The position numbers and the translations under genes were made by a program. A DNA stretch of 37,625 bases from Hydrogenophaga sp. (GTDB lineage Bacteria > Pseudomonadota > Gammaproteobacteria > Burkholderiales > Burkholderiaceae_C), in assembly GCF_018780075.1 (NCBI RefSeq), contig NZ_JADMKB010000026.1, positions 1 to 37,625 of the forward strand, read 5' to 3'. Under the pieces are notes generated by a model that saw only the letters and a list, made by a program, of their open reading frames with translations, did no database searches and was not told where the DNA came from. This document shows, one piece after another, positions 13,719 to 22,246 of this stretch (positions are counted from its first letter, which is position 1; each line of letters begins with the position of its first letter).

Positions 13719-15173
13719 TCAGAAGGGGTAGTGACGCGGCGTGGTTTGCACCGTGACCCAGCGCAGCTCGGTGAACTCGTTCACACCGGCGCGGCCGCCA
13801 AAACGACCGAAGCCGCTGGACTTGACGCCGCCGAAAGGCATCTGCGCTTCGTCGTGCACCGTCGATGCGTTGACATGGCAAATGCCCGACTCGATGCGTC
13901 CCGCCACCTGCAGCGCGCGCGCCACATCGCGGCCGATGACGGCCGCCGACAGGCCGAACTCGTTGTCGTTGGCGCAGGCGATGGCTTCCTCGATGCCGTT
14001 CACGCGCACGATCGGCTTGACCGGCCCGAACGACTCGTCACGGTAGATGTTCATCGCGGGCGTCACGTGGTCCAGCAGCGTGGCAGGCATCAGGGTGCTG
14101 TCTGCCTTGCCGCCGCACAGCAGCTTCGCGCCCTTGGCCACGGCATCGTCGATCAGCGCGTTGCAACGCACCACCGTGCTGCGGTCGACCACGGAGCCCA
14201 GCACCACCGGGTCCTTGCCGCGCGGGTCACCCAGCGGCAACCCGCTGGCCTTCGCCACCAGGCGTGCCACGAATTCATCGGCGATCTTCTCGTCGACGAT
14301 GATGCGTTCGGTCGACATGCAGATCTGGCCGGAGTTCATGAACGAACCGAACGCGGCAGCGTCCACCGCCACGTCGAGATCAGCGTCGTCCAGCACCACC
14401 AGAGGCGCTTTGCCGCCGAGTTCCAGCACAGCGGGCTTGAGGTGTTTGGCGCAGCTGGCGGCGATGATGCGCCCGACCCGGGTGGAGCCCGTGAAGTTGA
14501 CGCGACGCACGGCCGGGTGCGCAATCATGGCCTCCACCACCGCCGGTGCATCGGCCGGCGCATTGGTCACGAAGTTCACCACGCCCGGCGGGAAGCCGGC
14601 TTCCTGCAGCGATTCGATGATGAGCTGGTGCGTGCGCGGGCACAGCTCCGACGCCTTGAGCACCACGGTGTTGCCGCAAGCGAGTGGCGTGGCAATGGCC
14701 CGAACGGCCAGGATCACCGGCGCGTTCCAGGGCGCCATGCCGAGCACCACGCCCGCGGGCTGTCGCACGCCCATCGACAGACTGCCCGGCACGTCGGAGG
14801 GGATGACTTCGCCGGTGATCTGCGTGGTGAGCGAGGCCGCCTCCAGCAAGATGCCCGCCGCCAGGTGGACGTTGAAACCGGCCCACAGACCGGTGGCGCC
14901 GGTTTCCTGGCACACCGCGTCAACGAACTGAGGGGCCTTGGATTCCAGCACTTGTGCGGCTTTCAACAGCAGCTGACGGCGCGCGCCCGGCCCTTGCTGG
15001 GACCACTCCTTGAACGCGGCGGCGGCGGCTTCCACGGCCGCAATGGCATCGGCCGGCGTCGCGGCGGCAGCGCGCGAGACCACCTCCTCGGACAATGGGT
15101 TGCGACGCTCGAAGGTGGCGCCGTTCGAAGCCGGAACGTTTTTTCCGGCGATCAGCAGATCGACATTGAACAT
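13719..15173 (-). CDS. NAD(P)-dependent aldehyde dehydrogenase (benzaldehyde/semialdehyde type)
   Basis: 484 residues from the ATG at 15173 with GGAAA upstream. The catalytic cysteine is Cys285 (NSGQICMSTERI), and the general-base glutamate is Glu251 (LELGGKAP), 34 residues earlier as usual. APWNAPVI and FTGSTRVGR mark the coenzyme fold, and ESFGPVKPI and MPFGGVKSSGFGRFGG the later conserved segments. The I-C-M-S-T-E-R pattern is typical of salicylaldehyde/vanillin dehydrogenase-like enzymes. Within this array it probably oxidises the aldehyde left after extradiol ring fission, or an aromatic aldehyde feeding the pathway. Confidence 0.92.
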   Translation of the reverse strand: MFNVDLLIAGKNVPASNGATFERRNPLSEEVVSRAAAATPADAIAAVEAAAAAFKEWSQQGPGARRQLLLKAAQVLESKAPQFVDAVCQETGATGLWAGFNVHLAAGILLEAASLTTQITGEVIPSDVPGSLSMGVRQPAGVVLGMAPWNAPVILAVRAIATPLACGNTVVLKASELCPRTHQLIIESLQEAGFPPGVVNFVTNAPADAPAVVEAMIAHPAVRRVNFTGSTRVGRIIAASCAKHLKPAVLELGGKAPLVVLDDADLDVAVDAAAFGSFMNSGQICMSTERIIVDEKIADEFVARLVAKASGLPLGDPRGKDPVVLGSVVDRSTVVRCNALIDDAVAKGAKLLCGGKADSTLMPATLLDHVTPAMNIYRDESFGPVKPIVRVNGIEEAIACANDNEFGLSAAVIGRDVARALQVAGRIESGICHVNASTVHDEAQMPFGGVKSSGFGRFGGRAGVNEFTELRWVTVQTTPRHYPF

Positions 15174-15222
15174 GGTTGTTTCCTGGTTGATGGACGGGTT
15201 GTGTGCGACCGAAGGCAATCGG

Positions 15223-16203
15223 TCACTGGGGTTCGAGCTTCACGGCTTGAGCCAGGCGGCGGTAGCGTTCGGTCTGCTCGGTGAGGAAGCGGTCGGCTTC
15301 GGCCAGCGTGACGGGGCTGCCGGCCACCGAACCGCTGGCCTCGATCTGGGTGCGGAATTCGGCGTCTTTCTGCGCCTCCTTCACGGCATCGTTCAGGCGC
15401 TGGGCCACGTCGAGCGGTACGGTGCGCGGCACGAACATCCCGCCCCAGATCTCGTACGTGAAATCTTTCAGGGCAATGGCCTGGGTCATGGTGGGCAACT
15501 CGGGCAGGCGCGCCAGGCGCTGCTCATCGCAGACGGCATACGCGCGCAACTTGCCCGACGACACCAGATCGACCAGGTTGCCGGCCGACGGCAGGAAGGC
15601 CACGTCCACCATGCCACCCATGAGGTCTTGCACTGCGGGCGCCATGCCTTTGTAGGGCACGTGCGTCATGCGCAGCTTCAGGCTGGCGGCAAAGTCCTCG
15701 CCGACCAGGTGGTAAAGCGACCCTGGGCCGATGCTGCCGAAGGTGAGCTCGCGGGCGCCCGGCTTGCGCGCCTCTGCGACCAGTTCCTGCAGCGTCTTCG
15801 CCTTGATGTGAGGTCCCGCGACCATCATCAAGGGACCGCGCGAGGCCAGGCCGAGCAGACGCAGCTGTTCGGGTTTGTGCTTCACCGCCGCCAGCGCCAG
15901 CGGCGCCAGGATCACGTCGCTGGGCGTGCCCATCATGAAGTGGTGACCGTCGGCAGGCGCGTTGAGCAGCTTCTGGATGCCGATGCCACCGCTCGCACCG
16001 GCGACGTTCTCCACAATGATGGTCTGGCCCAGCGTCTTGCGCAGCACAGGCAGCATCAGGCGAGCGTTCACGTCGGCCGGTCCACCGGCGGGATAGGGAA
16101 CGATCAGCGTGAGCGGTTTGGACGGAAAGCTCTGGGCGCGCACACCGGAGGCAACCAGGGCGGTTGCGGAAAGGACGGCGCGGCGGCTCAATGAAAATTT
16201 CAA
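15223..16203 (-). CDS. Second Bug/TctC-type periplasmic solute receptor
   Basis: 326 residues. The apparent start is TTG at 16203, with GGAG eight bases upstream and a good signal peptide following (SLSRRAVLSATALVASGVRA, with twin arginines). Family hallmarks are LIVPYPAGGPADVNAR, VENVAGASGGIG, PADGHHFMMGTP and PYKGMAPAVQDLMGGMVDVAFLP. It is paralogous to the receptor at 11072-12070 but clearly divergent, so the two may bind different ligands. Membrane components are not encoded here. Confidence 0.9.
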   Translation of the reverse strand: MKFSLSRRAVLSATALVASGVRAQSFPSKPLTLIVPYPAGGPADVNARLMLPVLRKTLGQTIIVENVAGASGGIGIQKLLNAPADGHHFMMGTPSDVILAPLALAAVKHKPEQLRLLGLASRGPLMMVAGPHIKAKTLQELVAEARKPGARELTFGSIGPGSLYHLVGEDFAASLKLRMTHVPYKGMAPAVQDLMGGMVDVAFLPSAGNLVDLVSSGKLRAYAVCDEQRLARLPELPTMTQAIALKDFTYEIWGGMFVPRTVPLDVAQRLNDAVKEAQKDAEFRTQIEASGSVAGSPVTLAEADRFLTEQTERYRRLAQAVKLEPQ

Positions 16204-16273
16204 GGCAGGTCTCCTTCAATGTGGATCAATCTTGGGTCGAACGGCACAGCACCGTCTGACATGCAGGCGCTGA

Positions 16274-17131
16274 TCACGCGCTCGTCGCGCTCAGCGGCAA
16301 GTCGTCCAGCACCACGCTGCTCGCCTCGATGCTGGCCGAGCGCGTGGTCACGCCATGATCAGGATGCGAGATGCGCACGAGGTACGAACCGCTGTGCCGC
16401 GGCAAGGCATCGAACTTGAAGTCACCGAACGCATCGGTGACCGCACCGGCGACCTTGGCGCCGGCCCGCAGCAACGCCACCTCGGCGCCGTCCAGGCACT
16501 CGACCCGGCCGTCCACCGTGGCCGTCACGCTGCCGGCGATGAAACAGTGGTCGGAGCGGTGCAGGTTCTTGTAATAGACGCGAGGCTTCGTCCCGATTTC
16601 GGGCGCGAGCGTTCTCAGCCCCTCGGCTTTCACGCGCTGCGCCATGGCGTCGTCGCTGAGCTTCACCGCTTCCATCGCCTGCGTGGGGCAGACACCGACA
16701 CAGCGCGGTGCTGCCGCCCCGGTGTCCAGCAGGTGCGCATCGAAGAACCAGCTTTGCGGCAACTGCAGCGGCTCGTTCCAGACGATGGCGCCATAGGGGC
16801 AGGCGTCGACCAGGTCGCGCCGGCCCTGCGCCTTGATCGGGTCGATGATGACGATGCCGTCGTCGCGCTTCTTGACCGCCCCATCAGCGCCCGCCTTCAC
16901 GCACGGCGCGTCATCGCAGTGGTTGCACATCTTCGGCACATAGGCCGCATCCACCATGTGCGCCGCGCCGCGCACCGTGCGCTCGATGTGGATCACGCCG
17001 CGTCCCTGCGTGGCGTGCGGGGCTGAATAGCCCGGGAAGTCATTCCCCACCAGTTCGTCCTTGGCGGCGAGCACGCAGTTGTTGCAGTTCTCGCAACCGG
17101 CCACGTCAATGATCAGATTCCATTTGTTCAT
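16274..17131 (-). CDS. Iron-sulfur beta subunit of a transhydroxylase/resorcinol-hydroxylase-type molybdoenzyme
   Basis: 285 residues, close to the 274 or so of pyrogallol-phloroglucinol transhydroxylase beta. Order: cysteine motif I (Cys13, 16, 19 in GCENCNNC), motif II (MCNHCDDAPC), ACPYGAIVWNE, RCVGVCPTQ, a KPRVYYKNLHR linker, then a C-terminal beta-sandwich of transthyretin/carboxypeptidase-regulatory type (GDFKFDALPRHSGSYLVRI). The family resemblance includes the unusual C-terminal domain, so it is strong. Only nine ferredoxin-type cysteines remain. The fourth cysteine of motif I is Ala, and the CxxC before AHLL reads SWFFD. That removes three ligands of one [4Fe-4S] cluster, so two clusters are expected rather than three. 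It pairs with the alpha subunit encoded just upstream. Confidence 0.88.
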   Translation of the reverse strand: MNKWNLIIDVAGCENCNNCVLAAKDELVGNDFPGYSAPHATQGRGVIHIERTVRGAAHMVDAAYVPKMCNHCDDAPCVKAGADGAVKKRDDGIVIIDPIKAQGRRDLVDACPYGAIVWNEPLQLPQSWFFDAHLLDTGAAAPRCVGVCPTQAMEAVKLSDDAMAQRVKAEGLRTLAPEIGTKPRVYYKNLHRSDHCFIAGSVTATVDGRVECLDGAEVALLRAGAKVAGAVTDAFGDFKFDALPRHSGSYLVRISHPDHGVTTRSASIEASSVVLDDLPLSATSA

Positions 17132-17165
17132 GTCAGTTTCGCCAGGCCATTCCGATGACACTGAC

Positions 17166-17205
17166 GCGCCCCCTCGGGAGCAGCGAACACAGTGAGTGCG
17201 GGGGT
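17166..17205. repeat. Intergenic GC-rich hairpin between molybdoenzyme subunit genes
   Basis: A CCCCC tract (17169-17173) and a GGGGG tract (17200-17204) flank CTCGGGAGCAGCGAACACAG and a GAGTGC stretch in the 83-base gap between alpha and beta. From memory, similar 'CGCCCCCTCGGG-AGCGAACGCAGTGAGCGC-GGGGG' elements are scattered between genes in Comamonadaceae; this needs a genome search. In an mRNA it would form a long imperfect hairpin that could adjust alpha:beta expression. Confidence 0.4.
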
Positions 17206-17214
17206 TGTTTCATG

Positions 17215-20190
17215 TCAGGCCACCTTGCGCACACGGGCCGCGTGCGTCCATTTCTCCACCTGCACCAGACACGAGTTCGGCGACATGCTGCTGGTGCCTT
17301 TCATCTGGGTGCGCGACGGCGTCAGCGTGTTCATGCACCCGCCCAGGTCCACCCACTCGCCGTCGATTTCCACCGGCTCGAACTCGGCACTCGATTCGAA
17401 GGATTTGACGACGCCCGACGCGACCATGGGTGACACGTCGACAGCGCAGATCACGGCACCGCGGTCGTTGAACACCTTGACCAGGTCGTGGTGGGCGATG
17501 CCACGGGCTTGCGCATCCTGCACGCCCATCCTGAGCAACCAGTAGTAGTGGCCGTCGATGTTGACCCGGTGGTCTTCGATGTCGTTGGTGAAGCTGTTCT
17601 TGCCGTCCACGTTGGTGTGGAAGCTGTAGCGCGAGTGCGTGGCGATCATCTGCAGGGGGAAGCGCTCGGCCAGTGCGGTCGTTTGACGCCCTTCCCACGA
17701 CGGGATGTAGCGGTTGACCACCGGGCGCTCGGCGTTGTTCGGATCGGACCGCTTGAGGGTTTCGGGCATGAACTCGAACTTGCCGCTCGGCGTCTGCAGG
17801 CCTTTGCCGAAATCGCCAGCCCATTGCGACGGCAAGGGCTGGGCTTCCGCAATGTCCTTCATCCGCCCCTCGGCGAACCAGCGGAAGACCACCGGTGCGC
17901 GGGTCGCCTCGGGCTCCGGCGGGACCACGTAGTAGCCTTTCTTGCAGAACGCTTTCCAGGAGATGCGCTTGGCGACGTCCGACGAGTTGAACACCCGCTT
18001 GACCCAGTCCAGCTCGCTGCAGCCTTCGGTGAAGATCGCGCCCAGGCCCAGGCGGGTGAGGATGTCGGTGAAGATCTGGTAGTCGGACTTCGACTCGCCG
18101 AGCGGCTCGATGCACTTGTGCTGCAGCGCAATGACGCGGTGGTTGACGCCATCGAAACCGTGCTGCAGGTAGCCGCCGCCCGAACCCCATTCGCCGATGT
18201 CGTAGCGCTCGAAGTTCGTGCAGGCCGGCAGGATGATGTCGGCGAACTGCGCTTCACCCTCCATCCAGATCGACTGGTTGACCACGCACTCGATGCTCTC
18301 GTGGCGGTAGGCCTCCACCAGGCGGTTCGACTCGGTCAGCGTGCTGAACGCCGAGCCACCGTACTTGTAGATCATGTGGATGCGCGGGTAACCCGGCATC
18401 GGGTAGGTGTAGGGCTGGAACTGGATCTCGGTGGCAATGCCGTCCCACAAATAGCCTGTGGCCTTGCCTTCGATGATGGCCTCGGGGAACTGCTGGCGCG
18501 GCACCAGCTGGCGCACCGGGTTCATCGAGATCACATGCGGCATCTTCTGGTAGTTGTTGACCGAGTTGCCGTTCCACTGCAGCTCGCCCGAGATCCCGCC
18601 GTCGGCATAGCCGGGGAAGTAGAACTCGTAGTCCACCGGCGCACCCGCCTGCAGGTTGCCCATGTTGACGCCGGGCTTGCCCAGGCCCTGCATGGCCATC
18701 ATCATGACCATGCAGCGGGCCCACTGGGCGCCGCCCGCGCCGCGGCAGGCACCCCCGAAGCCGCCGCCATTGGCGCCGGCCGCGAGGTAGGTCTTCTTCT
18801 TGGCCCACTGGCGGGCCAGTGCACGCACCACCCGGGCCGGCACACCGGTCTCGGACTCTTGCCACTCTGGCGTCTTGGGCACGCCGTCGTCCTGGCCGAG
18901 CAAGTGGTCGCGCCACTCGTCGAACCCCGTGGTGCGCAAAGCGACATAGTCTTTGTCGTACAGACCTTCGACCACCCACACCTGCATGATGGCCTGAGCC
19001 AGCGCCGCATCGGTCTGCGGCCTGATCGGAATCCAGCGGCCACCCAGGAGCTGAGCTGTGGGGTTGTAGTGCGGGTCGATGTGGACGAACTCGATGCCCA
19101 GCTCCTTGGCCCAGAGGCGACGCTGCGTGCCCTCGAAGCCCATGTAGGCACCGTTGGTGCTCTCCGGGTCGCTCGACCAGAACACCATCAACTCACTTTC
19201 CTTGAGACAGTCCTCCACCGTGCCGTAGGCCCCTGCGATGCCCACCCGCTGGCTCTGCCCCCAGTGGTGCATCGCCCCCCAGTACCAGCCTTCCCAGCTG
19301 TCCGGGTTGGCGGCCATGCGGGTGAAGCCGATCTGGTTGCCAAAGCGCATCAGCGCGCTGAGGTAATAGCCGACGTTGCCCCACTGGTGGTGCGACGACA
19401 TCGGGATGACCATCGATCCTTGACCATATGTCGCCTTCTGGCGTTTGATCTCGCCGGCCACCATGTCCAGCGCTTCGTCCCAGCTGATGCGCTCGTAGCC
19501 GCTCTTGCCACGGTTCTGTGGGTTGCGCTCCCCGTGGGGGTCGAAGTCGACCCGCTTCATCGGGTAGAGGATGCGCTTGTCGGAGTAGATCGCCGACTTC
19601 ATGGCCATCGCGTGCGGCGCGATGGTCGCCTGGCGGCGTGGTGTGAAGCTGCGGCCGCGCGCACGGATCGTCCAGCTCGCCGCGTCGGTCTCGTCGAGGT
19701 CGATCGGCGTCATGCGAACGATCTTGCCGTCCTTCACATGCACGAACAGCGGCCCGCCGTTGGTCAGCATCGTGAAACGGATGCAACCGTCGGGCATGGG
19801 CGTGCCCATCTGCAGGCCGGAGGTCTGCGAGAAGTTGAGCAGTTGCATGAACCAGACCACCAGCGGGTCCGGCCCCATGACCATGACCTTGAAGTTCTTG
19901 GCCGCATGCACGACTTCGCCCATGTCGGGGTCGGGCTTCATCATCAGCAGCGCCGTGTCCACATCCTTGAAGACCATGTTCACGTGCGGGCGCGGGTGAA
20001 CACCGACCACCGACTTCACCTTGCCAGCGGCGATGATGAAGTGGCGCGCGATGCTGCCGTCTTTGAGCCCGATCTGGGCAACGATGTCGTGCTGCTTGAG
20101 ACGCGCCCGAAAGGCAGGCCGCGTGCCCGCGACCCGGTTGAGCATGGGACCCAGGGCAAAGAGAATGCTCCGGAGGATCGTGCGTTTCAT
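17215..20190 (-). CDS. Molybdopterin alpha subunit, transhydroxylase/resorcinol-hydroxylase type, with N-terminal SCP2-like domain
   Basis: 991 residues from the ATG at 20190. The catalytic part resembles pyrogallol-phloroglucinol transhydroxylase of the DMSO-reductase superfamily. His267, Tyr275, Asp297, Ser298 and Trp299 (SSHHQWGNVGYY, then AANPDSWEG) fall at exactly the spacing of His144, Tyr152, Asp174, Ser175 (Mo ligand) and Trp176 of that enzyme, as recalled from its structure. A tyrosine near 528 (YFPGY) could match its Tyr404. The C-terminal cofactor-binding domain has the RYSFHT motif. There is no N-terminal CxxC cluster motif and no Tat signal, so the enzyme should be cytoplasmic. 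Residues about 30-120 (DGSIARHFIIAAGKVKS onward) look like an SCP2 lipid-binding fold, an addition of roughly 120 residues. The likely reaction is hydroxylation or hydroxyl transfer on a polyhydroxybenzene. Confidence 0.9.
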   Translation of the reverse strand: MKRTILRSILFALGPMLNRVAGTRPAFRARLKQHDIVAQIGLKDGSIARHFIIAAGKVKSVVGVHPRPHVNMVFKDVDTALLMMKPDPDMGEVVHAAKNFKVMVMGPDPLVVWFMQLLNFSQTSGLQMGTPMPDGCIRFTMLTNGGPLFVHVKDGKIVRMTPIDLDETDAASWTIRARGRSFTPRRQATIAPHAMAMKSAIYSDKRILYPMKRVDFDPHGERNPQNRGKSGYERISWDEALDMVAGEIKRQKATYGQGSMVIPMSSHHQWGNVGYYLSALMRFGNQIGFTRMAANPDSWEGWYWGAMHHWGQSQRVGIAGAYGTVEDCLKESELMVFWSSDPESTNGAYMGFEGTQRRLWAKELGIEFVHIDPHYNPTAQLLGGRWIPIRPQTDAALAQAIMQVWVVEGLYDKDYVALRTTGFDEWRDHLLGQDDGVPKTPEWQESETGVPARVVRALARQWAKKKTYLAAGANGGGFGGACRGAGGAQWARCMVMMMAMQGLGKPGVNMGNLQAGAPVDYEFYFPGYADGGISGELQWNGNSVNNYQKMPHVISMNPVRQLVPRQQFPEAIIEGKATGYLWDGIATEIQFQPYTYPMPGYPRIHMIYKYGGSAFSTLTESNRLVEAYRHESIECVVNQSIWMEGEAQFADIILPACTNFERYDIGEWGSGGGYLQHGFDGVNHRVIALQHKCIEPLGESKSDYQIFTDILTRLGLGAIFTEGCSELDWVKRVFNSSDVAKRISWKAFCKKGYYVVPPEPEATRAPVVFRWFAEGRMKDIAEAQPLPSQWAGDFGKGLQTPSGKFEFMPETLKRSDPNNAERPVVNRYIPSWEGRQTTALAERFPLQMIATHSRYSFHTNVDGKNSFTNDIEDHRVNIDGHYYWLLRMGVQDAQARGIAHHDLVKVFNDRGAVICAVDVSPMVASGVVKSFESSAEFEPVEIDGEWVDLGGCMNTLTPSRTQMKGTSSMSPNSCLVQVEKWTHAARVRKVA

Positions 20191-20215
20191 ACGGGCCTGA
20201 ATGCGAGCGTGGCGA

Positions 20216-21115
20216 TCACAACGCGGCAGCGTCGGGGGCGTGGTCTTCGACGGGCTCTTCGATGACGCGGTTTTCGATGTGGCCCAGCTGGTCGATCTCG
20301 ACCTTGACCACATCACCGGGCTGCAGGAACTTGCCCAGGGCGATGCCCACATTGGCGCAGGTGCCGGTGGCGATCAGGTCACCCGGCTCCAGCGTCATCA
20401 CCTGGGACAGGTGGTGGATCTGCTGCCAGATGTTGTAGATCATCTTGCCGGTGTTCTGCTCCTGGCGCAGTTCACCGTTGACCCACAGACGCATCATGAG
20501 ATCGTGCGGGTCGTCGATTTCGTCGTGCGTGGTGATCCAGGGGCCGATCGGGCCGTGTGTGTCGAAGGACTTGCCCAGCGTGAAGGTCGGGCTGGCGAAC
20601 TGCCAGTCGCGTGCCGTGAGGTCGTTGGCGACAAAGTAGCCCGCCACCACGCTGCGCGCGTCGGCTTCAGACACGTATCGGCAGCGCTTGCCGATCACCA
20701 CACCCATCTCGGCCTCGTAGTCCATCTTGTCGGACACGCGCGGCTTGTAGACCGGCGCATAGGGCCCCGTGATGCAACTGACCTGCTTGTTGAACCACAG
20801 CTGGTTCTTGGGGATCGCGATACCGGCACGTGCTGCTTCGTCGGCATGGTCCTGGTAGTTCATGCCGATGGCCATGTACTTCTGGGCGCCTGCGATGGGG
20901 GCTTCGAGCTTCACATCGGAGAGCGCATGGCCCGCACCGGCCGGCTGCACTGCCAGGGCGGCGTTGATCCGTTGGCGCAGCGCTGCGCCGGCGCTGAGCA
21001 CCTCGATGATGGTGGACGGCGCGTCGGGCAGGAGCTGTGACAGCTCGATCACACGGCCATTGCGAACGAGGCCGATGGTGGTGCGGTCTTCCAGGGAAAT
21101 GCGAGCCAGTTTCAT
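20216..21115 (-). CDS. Fumarylacetoacetate hydrolase (FAH) family protein
   Basis: 299 residues. The metal ligands of the FAH fold are visible: Glu134 and Glu136 in MDYEAEMGVVIGK, and Asp165 in VANDLTARDWQ. The mobile-lid histidine region MNYQDHADE and the C-terminal LEPGDLIATGTCANVG also match. The family includes C-C hydrolases, decarboxylases and isomerases acting on beta-diketo or hydroxy-dienoate acids produced by meta-cleavage. It follows the extradiol dioxygenase by 39 bases and precedes the molybdoenzyme alpha subunit by 25, so it probably processes the ring-fission product. The exact reaction cannot be decided from sequence. Confidence 0.9.
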   Translation of the reverse strand: MKLARISLEDRTTIGLVRNGRVIELSQLLPDAPSTIIEVLSAGAALRQRINAALAVQPAGAGHALSDVKLEAPIAGAQKYMAIGMNYQDHADEAARAGIAIPKNQLWFNKQVSCITGPYAPVYKPRVSDKMDYEAEMGVVIGKRCRYVSEADARSVVAGYFVANDLTARDWQFASPTFTLGKSFDTHGPIGPWITTHDEIDDPHDLMMRLWVNGELRQEQNTGKMIYNIWQQIHHLSQVMTLEPGDLIATGTCANVGIALGKFLQPGDVVKVEIDQLGHIENRVIEEPVEDHAPDAAAL

Positions 21116-21154
21116 GGGTTCTCTCTGAGTAGGGAATAGACGACGGATGCCGCT

Positions 21155-22087
21155 TCAGGCGAAGAATTCGGGGTTCAGGGGCGGCGCCCACTGGCGCAGC
21201 TCCTCGTTGCTGATGTGATCGTTGCCGACCGGTGTGTCGTCGTTCACGAGGTCGCCGTCGGTCCAGTGTTCGACCTTGTGGCCAAACGGATCACGCCAGT
21301 AATCAAAGAGCTGGCTGCCCTGGATGTGGCGGCCGACGCCCCAGGAATGCTTCCACTCCTTGGTCTTGAGGAATTCGCTGCCTTGCACCACGTCGTCCAG
21401 GTCCAGCACCTCGAACGCGGTGTGGTCGAAACGGTTGGTGCCGTCGGGTGAGGCGATCACGGCCAGCGTGTGGTGGTCCGTCCATTGCGAGCCGAGCCCG
21501 CAATGCATGAAGGCGGCGATCTTGTTGTCGGGGTGACCGGCGTGGTAGGTGTCGGAGGGGCGGAAGCCCAGCACGCGCGTGTAGAAGTCCAGCGCTTTCG
21601 GAAAGTCCGTCACGAGCAGCGCGGCGTGACCCAGGCGCATCACCGTGGAAGGCTGCGGCTTCAGGCGCACCACCTTGCCGAAACGCGCGCGGCCCGTGGC
21701 CGGGTTCACCAGCAGCGGCTCGCGGTGCGGGAGCTCGGGCAGGGTCGCCTGGCCGTGGATCACGTCCACGAGGAAGCCCATCGGGTCCCGGAAACGCACG
21801 CGCTTGCCACCGCCGGGTTCGGGGTTGTCCTCCACCTGACTGCCCACTTCAGGTGCGAGCTGGTGAAGATCGGCCTCGCTCTGGGCGTGCAAGCCGAAAC
21901 CCAGGGTCACGTTCGTCTCTCCCAGCTCGGTGATGTGGCAGTGGTGCGCCGGTCCACTGGAACGGAGGTACAGCGCCTGGTCGGTGCGTGCGATGCGATA
22001 GAGCCCGAAGTCCGACATGAACGTCTCCATCAGGCCCAGGTCGGTCGCCTGGTAGCGAACGAAGGCAATGTCTTTCACGGAAATCAT
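21155..22087 (-). CDS. Extradiol (VOC) ring-cleavage dioxygenase
   Basis: 310 residues with two vicinal-oxygen-chelate repeats. The Fe(II) ligands in the second repeat are His154 (LGHAALLV), His222 (FDHTAFEV) and Glu273 (GHKVEHWTDGD). Their spacing is close to that of 2,3-dihydroxybiphenyl and catechol 2,3-dioxygenases. AAGGAAG precedes the start codon. It is the first gene of the minus-strand array, 297 bases from the divergent GntR regulator. It needs oxygen and a catechol-type vicinal diol, which makes this array aerobic at least in part. Likely substrates are trihydroxybenzenes or substituted catechols supplied by the molybdoenzyme. Confidence 0.9.
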   Translation of the reverse strand: MISVKDIAFVRYQATDLGLMETFMSDFGLYRIARTDQALYLRSSGPAHHCHITELGETNVTLGFGLHAQSEADLHQLAPEVGSQVEDNPEPGGGKRVRFRDPMGFLVDVIHGQATLPELPHREPLLVNPATGRARFGKVVRLKPQPSTVMRLGHAALLVTDFPKALDFYTRVLGFRPSDTYHAGHPDNKIAAFMHCGLGSQWTDHHTLAVIASPDGTNRFDHTAFEVLDLDDVVQGSEFLKTKEWKHSWGVGRHIQGSQLFDYWRDPFGHKVEHWTDGDLVNDDTPVGNDHISNEELRQWAPPLNPEFFA

Positions 22088-22246
22088 GCGGGCTTCCTTT
22101 TCATGGGCATGGGGGTTCTTGCATCGACAGGCTGCGCCGAGACGGTGAAGGGAAAGAGACCGTGCGTGAGCGAATGCAGCGACATCAACGCGACCGGCAA
22201 GACCGCAGCGGCCATCTGCACGGATGCATATGCTAAACCTGACTTC

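Noticed and set aside
17488..20265. Very long plus-strand open frame (925 codons) opposite the molybdoenzyme gene
   Set aside because: It is the antisense frame of a GC-rich gene with clear family motifs; its translation is rich in His, Val, Arg and Asp with no recognisable domain.
20191..20352. Extension of the molybdoenzyme alpha subunit upstream of the ATG at 20190
   Set aside because: It would overlap the end of the FAH-family gene out of frame, and the extra residues show no family resemblance.
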